A stretch of 64,000 bases of DNA from RGIG7213 sp045540335 (GTDB lineage: Bacteria > Bacillota > Clostridia > Oscillospirales > CAG-272): positions 27,415 to 91,414 of the forward strand of contig JAZQHC010000010.1 in the NCBI GenBank assembly GCA_045540335.1, written 5' to 3'. A program made the position numbers and the translations under genes. A model generated the notes under the pieces. It was not told the DNA's origin and did no database searches. It saw only the letters and a program-made list of their open reading frames with translations. Of this stretch, positions 24,795 through 33,983 are shown piece by piece (within the stretch, counting starts at the first letter, position 1; the number at the start of each line of letters is the position of its first letter).

Positions 24795-25070
24795 ATGAAG
24801 CAAGTTTATTTAAAAATAAAAAACAAACAAAAAATTGAAAGACATCTTCCAAAATCAAAATTGATCGCTTCCCTGCTTGCATTGTTTTTAGGTTTTTTAG
24901 GCATTCACGATTTTTATCTTGGTTACAGAAAAAAAGGCATATTAAAAATCGTTCTTACAGTCGGGACAGGCATAGGGGGCGGAATGTACGCACTTGTTGA
25001 TTTTATTCGTTTAATAACCGACGGTATCTACACCGATGCTGCAGGAAACGAATTAAAAAAAGAATTTTGA
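24795..25070 (+). CDS. TM2 domain membrane protein
   Basis: 91-residue protein with a charged N-terminus and a TM2 domain: first hydrophobic helix LIASLLALFLGFLGIHDFYL with the hallmark GIHDFYLG, a short turn (YRKKG), and a second helix ending in the conserved D of LVDFIRL. TM2 proteins are small two-helix membrane proteins of unclear function. AAGGGG 6 bases upstream supports the ATG at 24795 over an in-frame start nine codons earlier. A -10 like TATAAT lies at 24759. Single-gene unit. Confidence 0.88.
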   Translation: MKQVYLKIKNKQKIERHLPKSKLIASLLALFLGFLGIHDFYLGYRKKGILKIVLTVGTGIGGGMYALVDFIRLITDGIYTDAAGNELKKEF

Positions 25071-25090
25071 AATACTTCTTTATAAAGCAC

Positions 25091-25126
25091 AACACTGCTT
25101 ACTTAAGAAAGCAAGCAGTGTTTTTG
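25091..25126 (+). terminator. Intrinsic terminator after the TM2 gene
   Basis: AACACTGCTT (25091-25100) pairs with AAGCAGTGTT (25113-25122), followed by TTTGTT. It can also act on the converging gene. Confidence 0.85.
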
Positions 25127-25852
25127 TTATTTATTCTGCAAGGTCTTCAAATAATCAAAACAGATGCGACATTCTTCTTCACCGCTGGGGGTTAACGTTT
25201 CACTTTCAACGATGATCGGAATATTTAGCGCCTTTGCTTTATTATGAACTGCACTAACCGGTGCTATACCCTTACCAAGCGGTTTTCCTTTACCGTGTTG
25301 CAACCCGTCTTTAAGATGAATACATATAATTCTGTTTTTATATTTTTCCATCATTTCAACGGGATCAAGGCCTGCGTTAAAAACCCAATAAGTATCAATT
25401 TCAAGATATACATTCGTTCTTTGCAATATACTGTTATATATATCGGATCCGTCTTCATTTATTGTGAATTCACCGCTATGATTATGATATGCAAGCCTTA
25501 TACCTTCTTTTTCCAACATAGGTTGGTACTTATTTACAAGCCATACGAATTCGTCTATTTTAGATTGCGACGACAAGTCGTGCATAGGTATAATATAATT
25601 TTTGTTGCCTATTGCTTTATGAAATGCAACGGTTTTATCATAATCTTCAACAAGATCGTCTATGCCGGTATGCGTTCCCCAAAGGGTGATATTGTTTTCT
25701 TTTAGGATTTCATTTACTTCATCTGCTTTTTTTTCGAAAAAACCCGCAAATTCTACCATTGAATACCCTATATTCGCAACCTTGGCAACAGCCAAAGCAA
25801 GATCTTTTTTTGCAATATCCCTTATACTGTAAAGCTGAATACCGTAGTTCAT
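25127..25852 (-). CDS. Sugar phosphate isomerase/epimerase family TIM barrel
   Basis: 241-residue xylose-isomerase-like TIM-barrel protein (AP endonuclease 2 superfamily). It opens with YGIQLYSIRDIAKKD and carries the usual metal ligands: E in MVEFAGF, H in THTGID, H and H in IPMH and LAYHNHSGEF, E and D in VYLEIDTYW, and H and D in ICIHLKD with the final VESE. Likely isomerises or epimerises a sugar or inositol derivative; the true substrate is unknown. Last gene of a four-gene minus-strand operon. Confidence 0.85.
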   Translation of the reverse strand: MNYGIQLYSIRDIAKKDLALAVAKVANIGYSMVEFAGFFEKKADEVNEILKENNITLWGTHTGIDDLVEDYDKTVAFHKAIGNKNYIIPMHDLSSQSKIDEFVWLVNKYQPMLEKEGIRLAYHNHSGEFTINEDGSDIYNSILQRTNVYLEIDTYWVFNAGLDPVEMMEKYKNRIICIHLKDGLQHGKGKPLGKGIAPVSAVHNKAKALNIPIIVESETLTPSGEEECRICFDYLKTLQNK

Positions 25853-25863
25853 ATATTTACCGC

Positions 25864-26334
25864 TTATATTATTTCGATTTTTGCAATTTTCTGTTCTTCA
25901 AGGGGTCTGTCTGAAAAATCAGTATCAACGCCTGCGATCTGATCGAGAACATCGAACCCTTCAATCAATTTACCAAATCCTGCATAGTTTCCGTCAAGGT
26001 GGGGTGCATCAGCATGCATAATGAAGAATTGAGAACCTGCAGAATTGGGGTCGGGTGTTCTTGCCATGGAAATAACGCCCCTTGTATGCTTCAAATCGTT
26101 TTTGAAGCCGTTTGCCGCAAATTCGCCCTTTATCGTATATCCGGGGCCGCCTTTTCCCTTACCGTAGGGGCAGCCACCTTGTATCATAAAGCCTGCGATT
26201 ACCCTGTGGAAAATAAGGCCGTTATAAAAGCCCTTTTCAACAAGTGTTTCAAAGTTTTTTACTGTTTCGGGTGCAACCTCGGGATAAAGCTCCAGCTTCA
26301 TTACACCGCCGTTTTCCATTGTGATCTGAACCAT
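25864..26334 (-). CDS. Cytoplasmic peptidyl-prolyl isomerase (cyclophilin)
   Basis: 156-residue single-domain cyclophilin that catalyses cis-trans isomerisation of prolyl bonds. Core motifs are VKNFETLVEKGFYNGLIFHR, FMIQGG, the active-site region SMARTPDPNSAGSQFFI and YAGFGKLIEG. It has no signal sequence, unlike its neighbour and paralogue 22 bases upstream, so the two serve the cytoplasm and the cell surface respectively. Confidence 0.93.
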   Translation of the reverse strand: MVQITMENGGVMKLELYPEVAPETVKNFETLVEKGFYNGLIFHRVIAGFMIQGGCPYGKGKGGPGYTIKGEFAANGFKNDLKHTRGVISMARTPDPNSAGSQFFIMHADAPHLDGNYAGFGKLIEGFDVLDQIAGVDTDFSDRPLEEQKIAKIEII

Positions 26335-26356
26335 TTAAAATGCCCTCCTGTAAAAA

Positions 26357-27001
26357 TTAGTCTTCAACAACTCTTATACTGTTTATAACGATATCCTTTA
26401 TAGGTTTATCATTTGAGTCAACTGCTGCTTTACCGAGATCTGCCAAAACGTCGAAGCCTTTGGTCATTTTTCCAAAAGCTGCATATTTGCCATCAAGCGA
26501 TGCCTTTGCGCTATTATCAAGAACTATAAAGAATTGAGAGGTTGCAGAATCCATCTTTGTGTCCTCTTCATTAGCAGCAGATGATGAAGTAAGGCTTGAT
26601 TGACGCGCCATGGAAATAACGCCCTTCGTGTGGGAAAGTGTATTTTCTACACCGTTTTCAGAAAACTCGCCTTTAATAGTCGTATTTGATCCGCCTGTAC
26701 CGTCGCCGTTGGGGTCGCCGCCTTGAACAACGAAGCCCGAAACGATTCTATGGAAAATAAGACCGTCGTAAAAGCCGCTTGTTGCGAGATCTACGAAGTT
26801 TTGTACCGTGATGGGTGCAATTTTGGGATAAAGCTCAAGCTGCATTGATCTGCCATCATCCAAAAGAATGCAAACGTTTACTATGTCTTTGTCCTTAACT
26901 TCGAATGAAGACTGCTTCGGAGGAGTTTTAACCCCGCAAGATGTGAGTGTTGCTGCCAAAATAATAACAGCGGTAATCATAGAAATAATTCTTTTTGCCA
27001 T
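26357..27001 (-). CDS. Lipoprotein peptidyl-prolyl isomerase (cyclophilin)
   Basis: 214-residue surface-anchored cyclophilin. The signal sequence ends in a lipobox (ATLTSC), placing it on the outer face of the membrane. The catalytic domain has GFYDGLIFHRIVSG, VVQGGDPNGDGTGG and ATSQFFIVLD. An insert of Ser/Asn/Glu-rich residues follows MARQSS where the cytoplasmic paralogue has none. AAAGGA 9 bases before the ATG at 27001 fixes the start; six more codons are open upstream. Confidence 0.92.
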   Translation of the reverse strand: MAKRIISMITAVIILAATLTSCGVKTPPKQSSFEVKDKDIVNVCILLDDGRSMQLELYPKIAPITVQNFVDLATSGFYDGLIFHRIVSGFVVQGGDPNGDGTGGSNTTIKGEFSENGVENTLSHTKGVISMARQSSLTSSSAANEEDTKMDSATSQFFIVLDNSAKASLDGKYAAFGKMTKGFDVLADLGKAAVDSNDKPIKDIVINSIRVVED

Positions 27002-27015
27002 TTTTATATATCCTT

Positions 27016-29109
27016 TCAATTTTTAAATCTGTAATTAAATCTGCCGTAGGGGGCACAGCTTCCGTTTACGTAGAAGTCCATAATATCTTTATTGACCATA
27101 TTATCGCTCCACTTAAATTCGAAATCGCTTTTGCCGCCTGATGTGGCGCAAGCGTTAACAAGTGTGCGCGGCACTTTTATCATAAGCTTGTTTTTATGAA
27201 GCTTTATATCGCACTTTCCAACTTCTTCCCAAGTAAAGGAATTTTTTTGCGCGGTTTTGCTGTATTTTTCGACCGTTGCTTTTCCCAATTTGGGATTTTT
27301 TCTATTGATTGCAAAATTATACCCGTTCCAGCCGTTTTCAAAGTTCTCGTCTGTTTTAAGGAACAACGTCATCCAGCCTTCGCCATCGGGCTTTGTTATA
27401 TCATTTACACATTCAACGTAGAAATACAGGTTTTCGTTATCTGCACAGGCTTTTGCGCTGCATATATCGTTTCTGCCCGTTTCGTTTTTATAATAGCAGC
27501 CTTTAAAACCGGGAAAGTCGCGCTTTGCCGCAAGCCCCTTGGGGTTTTTATAGGTTGGCATTACATCCTTCCATTGCGAAAAACCGCCTTTAATATCTAT
27601 GCTTTTGCCGCAAGTATTTTTGCAACGCGGATACGCACCCTTAAAGCGCCTTATATTAGCAGTTAATTGCAGGTAATACGTATCAAGATAACCGTCGCAA
27701 TCAGGTTCAATATCGCGGCTATGCTCGTAATCATACTGATCCACAAACGCGATCTTCGTAGAATGTTCGTCTAAAATCCAGGGCTTGCCTGTCGCCCCAC
27801 TCATTATCCATTCATTCCATCCTGTAATGAAAACGATATCGGGGGAGATATCAAGCGCCCTATCCCATTGTTCTTGGAAATTATAGCCGTATTTATAAGA
27901 ATCCGGCGTTAATTGTGAATGACCGTATTTATGCGTATAGCTTCTGCCAAACGTATCCTTATCGTTAAAGCAAGTACAAATACGCTCTTTATTGGCGTTT
28001 TGCGCTACGCCAACAGTCATCATTTCACAGCTGCCGTCGGGACGTTCTTTATACTTATGCTGCGGGAATATTTCAAGCCAACCCCAATGGTCTTCATGGT
28101 GATAATCTGTATCCTTTGGATTATAAGAGGGTTGCGGCGGACGGAACGTAAAGAAATCACGCATTTCATCAAGCAGCTGTTGTTCCGTTTGGCAATCAGA
28201 CGATGGTGACAAGCACTCTTTAAACGCCATTACAAGCGGTTTGCCCTCGTGCATAAACCAAAGATCCTTATATTTACCTTTTTTGTACATATCCTGATAC
28301 AAAAAATGCAGCATTCTTTGTGAAGGATCGCCTGCGTAGAAATTAAGCATAAAAGCTACCTTGGGAACGTTTATTCCATCATCAAGGCAACGCTTTAATT
28401 CTGCAAGAAGCGGTTCGTACGCATCACGCCAAAGAAAAGCGCCGTTCGTGCAGTCGAACACCATAAAATCAACCCCTGCGGCTGCCAACATTACTGCATG
28501 GCGGCGGATAACGTACGGGTCGGAATTTCGGTAATATCCAAACAAAGGCTCGTTCCAATGGCACCAACCACGCGGACCGCCCCACGCGGGATGAGCTTTA
28601 TTATACTCGGCATCCGGATACTGTGCGAAAAATTTAACAAGATTAAGCGGTTCTTGATGTATCGCATGCTCGCGCCACGTCCAATAAAAAATGCCGACCT
28701 TTTTATTCTTTTTAGCGCCGACGTCTTCCACAGACGGGATACGCCTGCCAAGCATATCAACAGCTTCCCACGAATCTGCGCCTGTAAAATCGCCCTGTAT
28801 AGGCTTTGCGGCAATATACTGATATTCTTCATACGGAGATTTTTCTTTAAATGAAATACCAAGTATTTCTGCATTTTCATCAGCTTTTACATACACGTCG
28901 TGAACACCGCTTGTGGTGTCTATCTGAAAATCTATCTCGTCTTTATCGAGGCAACGTGCAAGTGCAAGCTTTGATATCAGCTTACCGTCTTCACTATCGA
29001 TGGTTACGTGTGCCCAAGCGGTAAAATTTCCAACGGAATATTGGATAGTACCGCCGTTCATACCGTTTTTAAAATCAACTTTTGGGAATACAAATACTTT
29101 TTCTGCCAT
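27016..29109 (-). CDS. GH71/GH99-like glycoside hydrolase-type protein with C-terminal CBM9-like domain
   Basis: 697-residue protein without a signal peptide. After a beta-rich N-terminal module (about 1-125) comes a TIM-barrel-like region with VGIFYWTWREHA, GWCHWNEPLFGYY, AGVDFMVFDCTNG and the late FITGWNEWI, features shared with GH71/GH99-like proteins that act on mannans or related glycans. The last 170 residues (SQWKDVMPTY, AKACADNENLYFYVECVND) resemble a CBM9/DOMON fold. RBS GAGGTG supports the ATG at 29109, 13 codons inside the open frame. First gene of an operon with two cyclophilins and an isomerase. Exact family is uncertain. Confidence 0.65.
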   Translation of the reverse strand: MAEKVFVFPKVDFKNGMNGGTIQYSVGNFTAWAHVTIDSEDGKLISKLALARCLDKDEIDFQIDTTSGVHDVYVKADENAEILGISFKEKSPYEEYQYIAAKPIQGDFTGADSWEAVDMLGRRIPSVEDVGAKKNKKVGIFYWTWREHAIHQEPLNLVKFFAQYPDAEYNKAHPAWGGPRGWCHWNEPLFGYYRNSDPYVIRRHAVMLAAAGVDFMVFDCTNGAFLWRDAYEPLLAELKRCLDDGINVPKVAFMLNFYAGDPSQRMLHFLYQDMYKKGKYKDLWFMHEGKPLVMAFKECLSPSSDCQTEQQLLDEMRDFFTFRPPQPSYNPKDTDYHHEDHWGWLEIFPQHKYKERPDGSCEMMTVGVAQNANKERICTCFNDKDTFGRSYTHKYGHSQLTPDSYKYGYNFQEQWDRALDISPDIVFITGWNEWIMSGATGKPWILDEHSTKIAFVDQYDYEHSRDIEPDCDGYLDTYYLQLTANIRRFKGAYPRCKNTCGKSIDIKGGFSQWKDVMPTYKNPKGLAAKRDFPGFKGCYYKNETGRNDICSAKACADNENLYFYVECVNDITKPDGEGWMTLFLKTDENFENGWNGYNFAINRKNPKLGKATVEKYSKTAQKNSFTWEEVGKCDIKLHKNKLMIKVPRTLVNACATSGGKSDFEFKWSDNMVNKDIMDFYVNGSCAPYGRFNYRFKN

Positions 29110-29296
29110 GTTGCACCTCTTTACAGTTGTTAGGTATAATTCTACCAAAAGTTTACCAAAGTGTCAATATAAAAAAGTAAATATTATTTATTTTACAAAT
29201 CATTTTAATTTTTCTTCAAGACGGTATGAAATACACTGTATAACGTTTTAGCAAACAGGAAAAAATATCTTCAATTAAATTCAAGGAGTGTTGTGT

Positions 29297-30511
29297 ATGT
29301 TTAAAAAATCTTTTCTTTCTGGCTTTTTTACAGTTTTTCTTTTGCTTGCGTTATGCATTCTTCCTTCTGCTTCAAACGGCATTCTTTCTTTGGGAATGCA
29401 ACACATTTCAAAGGACATTTCCATTATCAAAACCTGTTCTTCAAACGAAGACATATACTTTACAAAATCTGATTTTACAAATGCGTTGGGCATAGACGAT
29501 TTTTCACAGATAACCATAACTTCCCTTCCAGACGTTAGCAACGGAACGCTTAAATTCGGCAATATGGATGCTTTTTCAGGTCAGATAATAACATCGCAAG
29601 GGATAGAATACCTGCGTTTTTCGCCATCATCTTCTTCAGAAGCGTGCAGCTTTACCTTTTCGATAGACAGTAAAAACGACGTTAAATGTATGATGTATGT
29701 GATAAACGAAAAAAATACCGCCCCAACCGGCGAATCCTTTAAGATAAATACGATATGCAATATACCGATTTTTTCTTCTATGCGAGGAAGCGACAACGAA
29801 AACGACGAGCTTGAATATATAATCGTTTCATATCCTGAAAACGGCATTTTGCAGGTCAAAGACGTTGCAACCGGTGCCTTTAAATACACCCCGTGCGAAA
29901 AATTTACAGGAACGGACAGCTTCACTTACAGGGTTACGGACAAATACGGCAATATAAGCGATATATCTACCGTAACGGTAAAAACCGAAAAGAATACCGC
30001 AAACACGGTTTATGCAGATATGGCAGACAGTCCTGCCGCGTATGCGGCGATGAAGCTTGCAGAAGCAGGCATTCTTGTTGGCGAAAAAATTGCGGAAAAT
30101 ATGTATTTTTCGCCCAATGAAGACGTTAAACGTTCTGATTTTACCGTAATGGCAATGAAGTGTGCAAATTACAGCCCTAACGTTTACACGCATACGGACA
30201 CGGGCTTTAACGATGACGGCGAAATTCCCAAATCAAGCAAGGGATATATTGTAACTGCGATAAAATTGGGGGTTGATTGCCGTGACCATACGAAAGAAGA
30301 AAACGTATTTTCACCGCACGACAGCATTACAGAAGCAGACGCATGCCGAATTGTAAATTCTTTGATAGGAAAAGAAGGCGAAGATCTTGCTTCCGCGCTT
30401 ATTACGGACGGGGTTATACAAACGGGCAATTTCGGGCAAGAAAGCAGAAATCTTTCAAAAGAAAACTGTGCTTTGCTTTTAAATTATATCTGCAGCGTAA
30501 AAGAAAACTGA
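29297..30511 (+). CDS. Exported SLH-domain protein with cadherin-like module
   Basis: 404-residue cell-wall protein. A signal peptide (MFKKSFLSGFFTVFLLLALC...SA) is followed by a beta-rich region, an Ig/cadherin-like module at about 150-235 (YPENGILQVKDVATGAFKYTP, FTGTDSFTYRVTDKYGNIS), and two to three S-layer homology motifs (VYADMADSPAAYAAMKLAEAG, FSPNEDVKRSDFTVMAMK, TGFNDDGEIP, FSPHDSITEADACRIV). SLH domains bind pyruvylated secondary wall polymers. AAGGAG 8 bases before the ATG at 29297 decides the start. Monocistronic. Confidence 0.85.
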   Translation: MFKKSFLSGFFTVFLLLALCILPSASNGILSLGMQHISKDISIIKTCSSNEDIYFTKSDFTNALGIDDFSQITITSLPDVSNGTLKFGNMDAFSGQIITSQGIEYLRFSPSSSSEACSFTFSIDSKNDVKCMMYVINEKNTAPTGESFKINTICNIPIFSSMRGSDNENDELEYIIVSYPENGILQVKDVATGAFKYTPCEKFTGTDSFTYRVTDKYGNISDISTVTVKTEKNTANTVYADMADSPAAYAAMKLAEAGILVGEKIAENMYFSPNEDVKRSDFTVMAMKCANYSPNVYTHTDTGFNDDGEIPKSSKGYIVTAIKLGVDCRDHTKEENVFSPHDSITEADACRIVNSLIGKEGEDLASALITDGVIQTGNFGQESRNLSKENCALLLNYICSVKEN

Positions 30512-30523
30512 ATTTACCAAAAC

Positions 30524-30560
30524 GAAAAATACCGTATGCATGCAGTGCATACGGTATTTT
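30524..30560. terminator. Bidirectional intrinsic terminator
   Basis: Near-perfect palindrome: AAAAATACCGTATGCA on the left and TGCATACGGTATTTTT on the right, separated by 5 bases. It lies between the convergent SLH and SDR genes. Confidence 0.9.
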
Positions 30561-30574
30561 TAATTCAATCACCT

Positions 30575-31228
30575 TTATTCTTTCCAAATGAATTTATAAT
30601 TTATCGATTCGCCGCCGTCAACAAGAATGTTTTGTCCTGTGCAAAACGTATTCGTAACGGTTAAAAAATACGCCCATTGTGCAATTTCTTCGGAGGTTGC
30701 CCACTTTTTAAGCGGTGTTTGCTGCATTATCTGTTCCCACAAGGTTTTATCGTTTATAACGCATTCGTTCAATTCCGTTAAAACCCCGCCCGGATCCAAG
30801 CTGTTACAGGTAGCACCGTATTGTGCAATACGTATAGCAACGTTTTTGGTATATGCCAAAACGCCGCCCTTGCTTGCACAGTATTCTGGAAATTCAGACC
30901 CCGTATGACCGCTTGCAGAGCCAATATTTAAAACAGAACGAATACAAGGCTGAAATGCATATTTTTCCGTAATTTTTATAAGAGATTTCAAATTCACGTC
31001 AATATCTTCTTCGTTTTGCGTGCCTGCGTTATTGATAAGAATATTAACCCCTTCAATTGAAGGAAGCAAATCAAAGCTTCTGATATCACACGTATAATGC
31101 GTATATTCACCGTGTTTTATTGATGGCGGCTGCCTGTCGATACCAATAACCTTGTGGCCGTTATTTAAAAATATTTCCGCAATGGCTTTGCCTATCCCCT
31201 GCGTTGTGCCCGTTATTAAAATCTTCAT
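30575..31228 (-). CDS. Short-chain dehydrogenase/reductase
   Basis: 217-residue classical SDR, a little shorter than usual. The dinucleotide site is TGTTQGIG, followed by NNAG, the catalytic serine in IGSASG and YCASK, then DPGGVLTEL. The residues around strand 2 (GIDRQ) favour NAD over NADP, but this is a weak guide. Substrate unknown. It follows the VUT transporter gene by 5 bases. Confidence 0.88.
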   Translation of the reverse strand: MKILITGTTQGIGKAIAEIFLNNGHKVIGIDRQPPSIKHGEYTHYTCDIRSFDLLPSIEGVNILINNAGTQNEEDIDVNLKSLIKITEKYAFQPCIRSVLNIGSASGHTGSEFPEYCASKGGVLAYTKNVAIRIAQYGATCNSLDPGGVLTELNECVINDKTLWEQIMQQTPLKKWATSEEIAQWAYFLTVTNTFCTGQNILVDGGESINYKFIWKE

Positions 31229-31233
31229 ACCTT

Positions 31234-31974
31234 TTATTTCCTATCTATGTATAACAAATACTCTTTACCGACGGATTGCTTTTTCCATTTTGAAACTATA
31301 CGGTAACCGAACGGTGAAAAAATAACCTCCATTACCAATTCTGCCAAAGCGCCCGTAAGTGCGCAGGTGAAGCATTGCAGCACCGACCAACAAAAGCCGT
31401 GCCAAAATATCGGCGCAAAGCCCACAAAAACTATTATTGAAAAAATAAAATTATCAAAAAATTGACCTATAAACGTTGAAATATAAGTGCGTGCGGCGTA
31501 GGCGGCTTTCCCATCAGGCGAATTTACGAACGCTTTACCTATCAGCCAATTAAGTATATTGTTTATTACCGCAGACGATAAAAACGCCACGGTACTGCCC
31601 AAAAGGATAAACCACGTTCCACCCAAAATACCGTTTAACGCATCGTAATTATTGGCATTTGAGGGTATTATGCTTGCCACGTAAAAAACAAGGCACGTAA
31701 GCAAATTTATCAAAGATGCAAGCACCGCTATTTTATTTGACGCCTTCGGCCCGAAATATTTCGTAATTATATCCATACACATAAAAGACAGCCAGGATAT
31801 AAGAATGCCGCCGTCAAGTGCAAGCCAGCTGTTTTGATACAGAGTTTTGTTTGCAAGCAGATTCATACATATAACGCTTACAACGAACAACGTTACCACG
31901 GTTGAAGGAATAGACCTTAACAAAATATCTGTTTCTTTTTTTTCTTCACGTATCCATTTTTTTATTCTCGACAT
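31234..31974 (-). CDS. VUT-family membrane transporter (queuosine-precursor-transporter-like)
   Basis: 246-residue membrane protein with about six hydrophobic helices. The segment MDIITKYFGPKASNKIAVLASLINLL is the signature region of the VUT_1/YhhQ family, whose studied members import queuosine precursors. No queuosine synthesis gene is near, so the substrate is inferred from family only. It shares an operon with an SDR; the link between the two is unclear. Confidence 0.75.
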   Translation of the reverse strand: MSRIKKWIREEKKETDILLRSIPSTVVTLFVVSVICMNLLANKTLYQNSWLALDGGILISWLSFMCMDIITKYFGPKASNKIAVLASLINLLTCLVFYVASIIPSNANNYDALNGILGGTWFILLGSTVAFLSSAVINNILNWLIGKAFVNSPDGKAAYAARTYISTFIGQFFDNFIFSIIVFVGFAPIFWHGFCWSVLQCFTCALTGALAELVMEVIFSPFGYRIVSKWKKQSVGKEYLLYIDRK

Positions 31975-32074
31975 ATGGGAAAATGCCCCTTTTTGATTTG
32001 CTGAAAGCTTTTAATTTTCAATTATTTCGTTTATTATATCACAATGCAAAAAAGATTTCAAGCATATGGAAAGA

Positions 32075-32109
32075 AAAACGCCCGACGGTGATATCAATAC
32101 GCCGTCGGG
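32075..32109 (-). terminator. Intrinsic terminator of the M50/AlkD end of the ABC operon
   Basis: CCCGACGG (32081-32088) pairs with CCGTCGGG (32102-32109), followed on the minus strand by CGTTTTTC. It closes transcription just after alkD. Confidence 0.85.
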
Positions 32110-32115
32110 TAATTG

Positions 32116-32808
32116 TTATTTGATTATTTTTAAAGTATTAAGGTACCCCTTTTGCACATCGGTTATTCGAAGGCTTTCCTTAGCTTTTTGTATCGTTTTA
32201 TTATGTACCCATTTGGGCAAATGCTTTTTTTGAAGAAGCACAACGGTTTTATCCCATTGCTTTGCAAGGGATGTGGCAAAATACCACGCTTGCATCATAT
32301 TAACGTAGTATTCGCCGCTTTTTATGCTTGCAACGGTATAAAGATATTTTTCTTCAAACAAATCGTCAAGATAAAACGTCATAAGCATTTTGACGGCAAA
32401 CCGCACAGTATATGTACGTTCTGAATCAAGCCATTCATATATATGCCCCAACAGCTTATCGGTATTATTTTTAAAGCATTTCGGGCATAAAAGATCGCAC
32501 GTTGCCCAATTATCAACATACGGCAAAAAATCGTCAAGCGCTTGTATGCACGCATCAAAATCAAGCATATCGTTTATAAGCAAGCCGTGAAGATTATTTT
32601 CTTCGAAATAGCCGTGCGGAAGATCCTTTAAAAACGCATTTTTTTGAATGTCTTTGCCAAAGCGCTTTGCAAGCTTTCGCAATTCGGGCATTCTTACACC
32701 GATTACCGTATCAGCACTTACGTTCGGCATAAGCTTTGAAGAAAACGCCTTGTACGAAATGTCCTGCAATAAAAACAAGTCTTCGATTATTACTGATCGG
32801 TTAGGCAT
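32116..32808 (-). CDS. DNA alkylation repair protein (AlkD-like)
   Basis: 230-residue all-helical HEAT-repeat protein of the AlkC/AlkD family, DNA glycosylases that remove 3- and 7-alkylpurines. Recognisable are GVRMPELRKLAKRF, the YVDNWATCDLLCPK segment that holds the catalytic Asp region, and TVRFAVKMLMTFYL. The ATG lies inside the end of the M50 peptidase gene (8-base overlap), so it is probably read from the same mRNA. Confidence 0.85.
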   Translation of the reverse strand: MPNRSVIIEDLFLLQDISYKAFSSKLMPNVSADTVIGVRMPELRKLAKRFGKDIQKNAFLKDLPHGYFEENNLHGLLINDMLDFDACIQALDDFLPYVDNWATCDLLCPKCFKNNTDKLLGHIYEWLDSERTYTVRFAVKMLMTFYLDDLFEEKYLYTVASIKSGEYYVNMMQAWYFATSLAKQWDKTVVLLQKKHLPKWVHNKTIQKAKESLRITDVQKGYLNTLKIIK

Positions 32809-33940
32809 TTTTCTTTTTATTCTCCGCTATTTGTATCAATTCGCGTTCTGCCTGTATATCTTGCTTATACGGGTATGTTTTTGCGGTGTTTTCGAATTTT
32901 TTCTTTGCTTGGTTCGCTTTTTCAATATCGTTTTCGTAAAGTAAATGATATGCATATTGCGTGCGTATGGTTGAAGGGTATGCTTTCATAGCTTTTGCGT
33001 ATGCCTGCTGTTCTTTTGTAAGCATTGAATCAATTACTTCTTTGCGGTTTTCGGTTATCAGCTCGATATATATCAATTCGCTTTTCATCATATTTCTGTG
33101 AATGCTTATAATTCCGCTTTCTATTTTAAGAATATGATTTATGCGTTCTGCGGCTTCGGAAAACCTGCGTTCATCGATCAGGCGGTCGCAAGAGAAAACG
33201 CCTATTGCCGCTATTATCGGATTTTTCATTTCTTCATCTGTGGGAAGCGTGAACCATTCGCCGGGCATATCCTTACAGCGGATACCCTTGGAAAATTCTT
33301 CATTTATTTTTAATTGGATATAAAACGCACGCATCGCTTCTTTGCTTTTAGATGCAGACAAAGCGTTACGACCGTCGTTTGCGATATTGCTGCCCATCGG
33401 AACGCCGTTTGCAAATGCAAGCACAATACCTATGATCGCAAAAATAATAAACAACGCGGAAAGTATTTTTATATCGGGAAATATAAAATACAATACAAAG
33501 AACGGGACGGAAACGATAACGTTCATCAATACGCCGCCGAAATTAAAAAGCATTATCGGTATTTTGCCGTCTTTCATTTCGGGCGGTATCATAAGACATT
33601 GGCCAAGTGTACCCGTAATATTTAATTTTTTCAATTTAAGCTTTCCGTCTTTTTTTATAAGCATAATATTTAAAATACGGAATGAACTGAATTTATACCC
33701 GGATATTTTTCCGAAAACCAAATGCCCCGCTTCGTGAACTATTATATGTACGACCGCCATTGCGTATATAGACACGATAAAGAACACTATCAGCAAAAGG
33801 ATTTTACCAAACGACAGATCATCTTCAAAACCCGAAAACAAAAGCTCGCCAAGGAAAAAACCTAAAATCACGCTGCCCAGCATCATTACGGCAAAGGGTA
33901 AATATTTAAAAGCTTTGCTTTTTTTCTTTTTATCAGACAT
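32801..33940 (-). CDS. M50-family intramembrane metallopeptidase
   Basis: 379-residue membrane protein with the zinc motif HEAGH (in IIVHEAGHLVFGKISG) in a hydrophobic segment near residue 68. Further helices follow at about 130-185, then a soluble C-terminal part of about 180 residues rich in helical repeats (TPR-like: YIELITENRKEV, AKAMKAYPSTIRTQYAYHLLYE). Site-2-type proteases cut membrane-bound regulators or peptides. The second metal ligand (often NxxPxxxLDG) is not clear; PMGSNIANDG at about 197 may stand in for it. Probably transcribed with the ABC/CPBP genes upstream. Confidence 0.8.
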   Translation of the reverse strand: MSDKKKKSKAFKYLPFAVMMLGSVILGFFLGELLFSGFEDDLSFGKILLLIVFFIVSIYAMAVVHIIVHEAGHLVFGKISGYKFSSFRILNIMLIKKDGKLKLKKLNITGTLGQCLMIPPEMKDGKIPIMLFNFGGVLMNVIVSVPFFVLYFIFPDIKILSALFIIFAIIGIVLAFANGVPMGSNIANDGRNALSASKSKEAMRAFYIQLKINEEFSKGIRCKDMPGEWFTLPTDEEMKNPIIAAIGVFSCDRLIDERRFSEAAERINHILKIESGIISIHRNMMKSELIYIELITENRKEVIDSMLTKEQQAYAKAMKAYPSTIRTQYAYHLLYENDIEKANQAKKKFENTAKTYPYKQDIQAERELIQIAENKKKNA

Positions 33941-33983
33941 TTTTTAACCACCTTAATTCTATTGTTCTGCAAGAATAAACACT

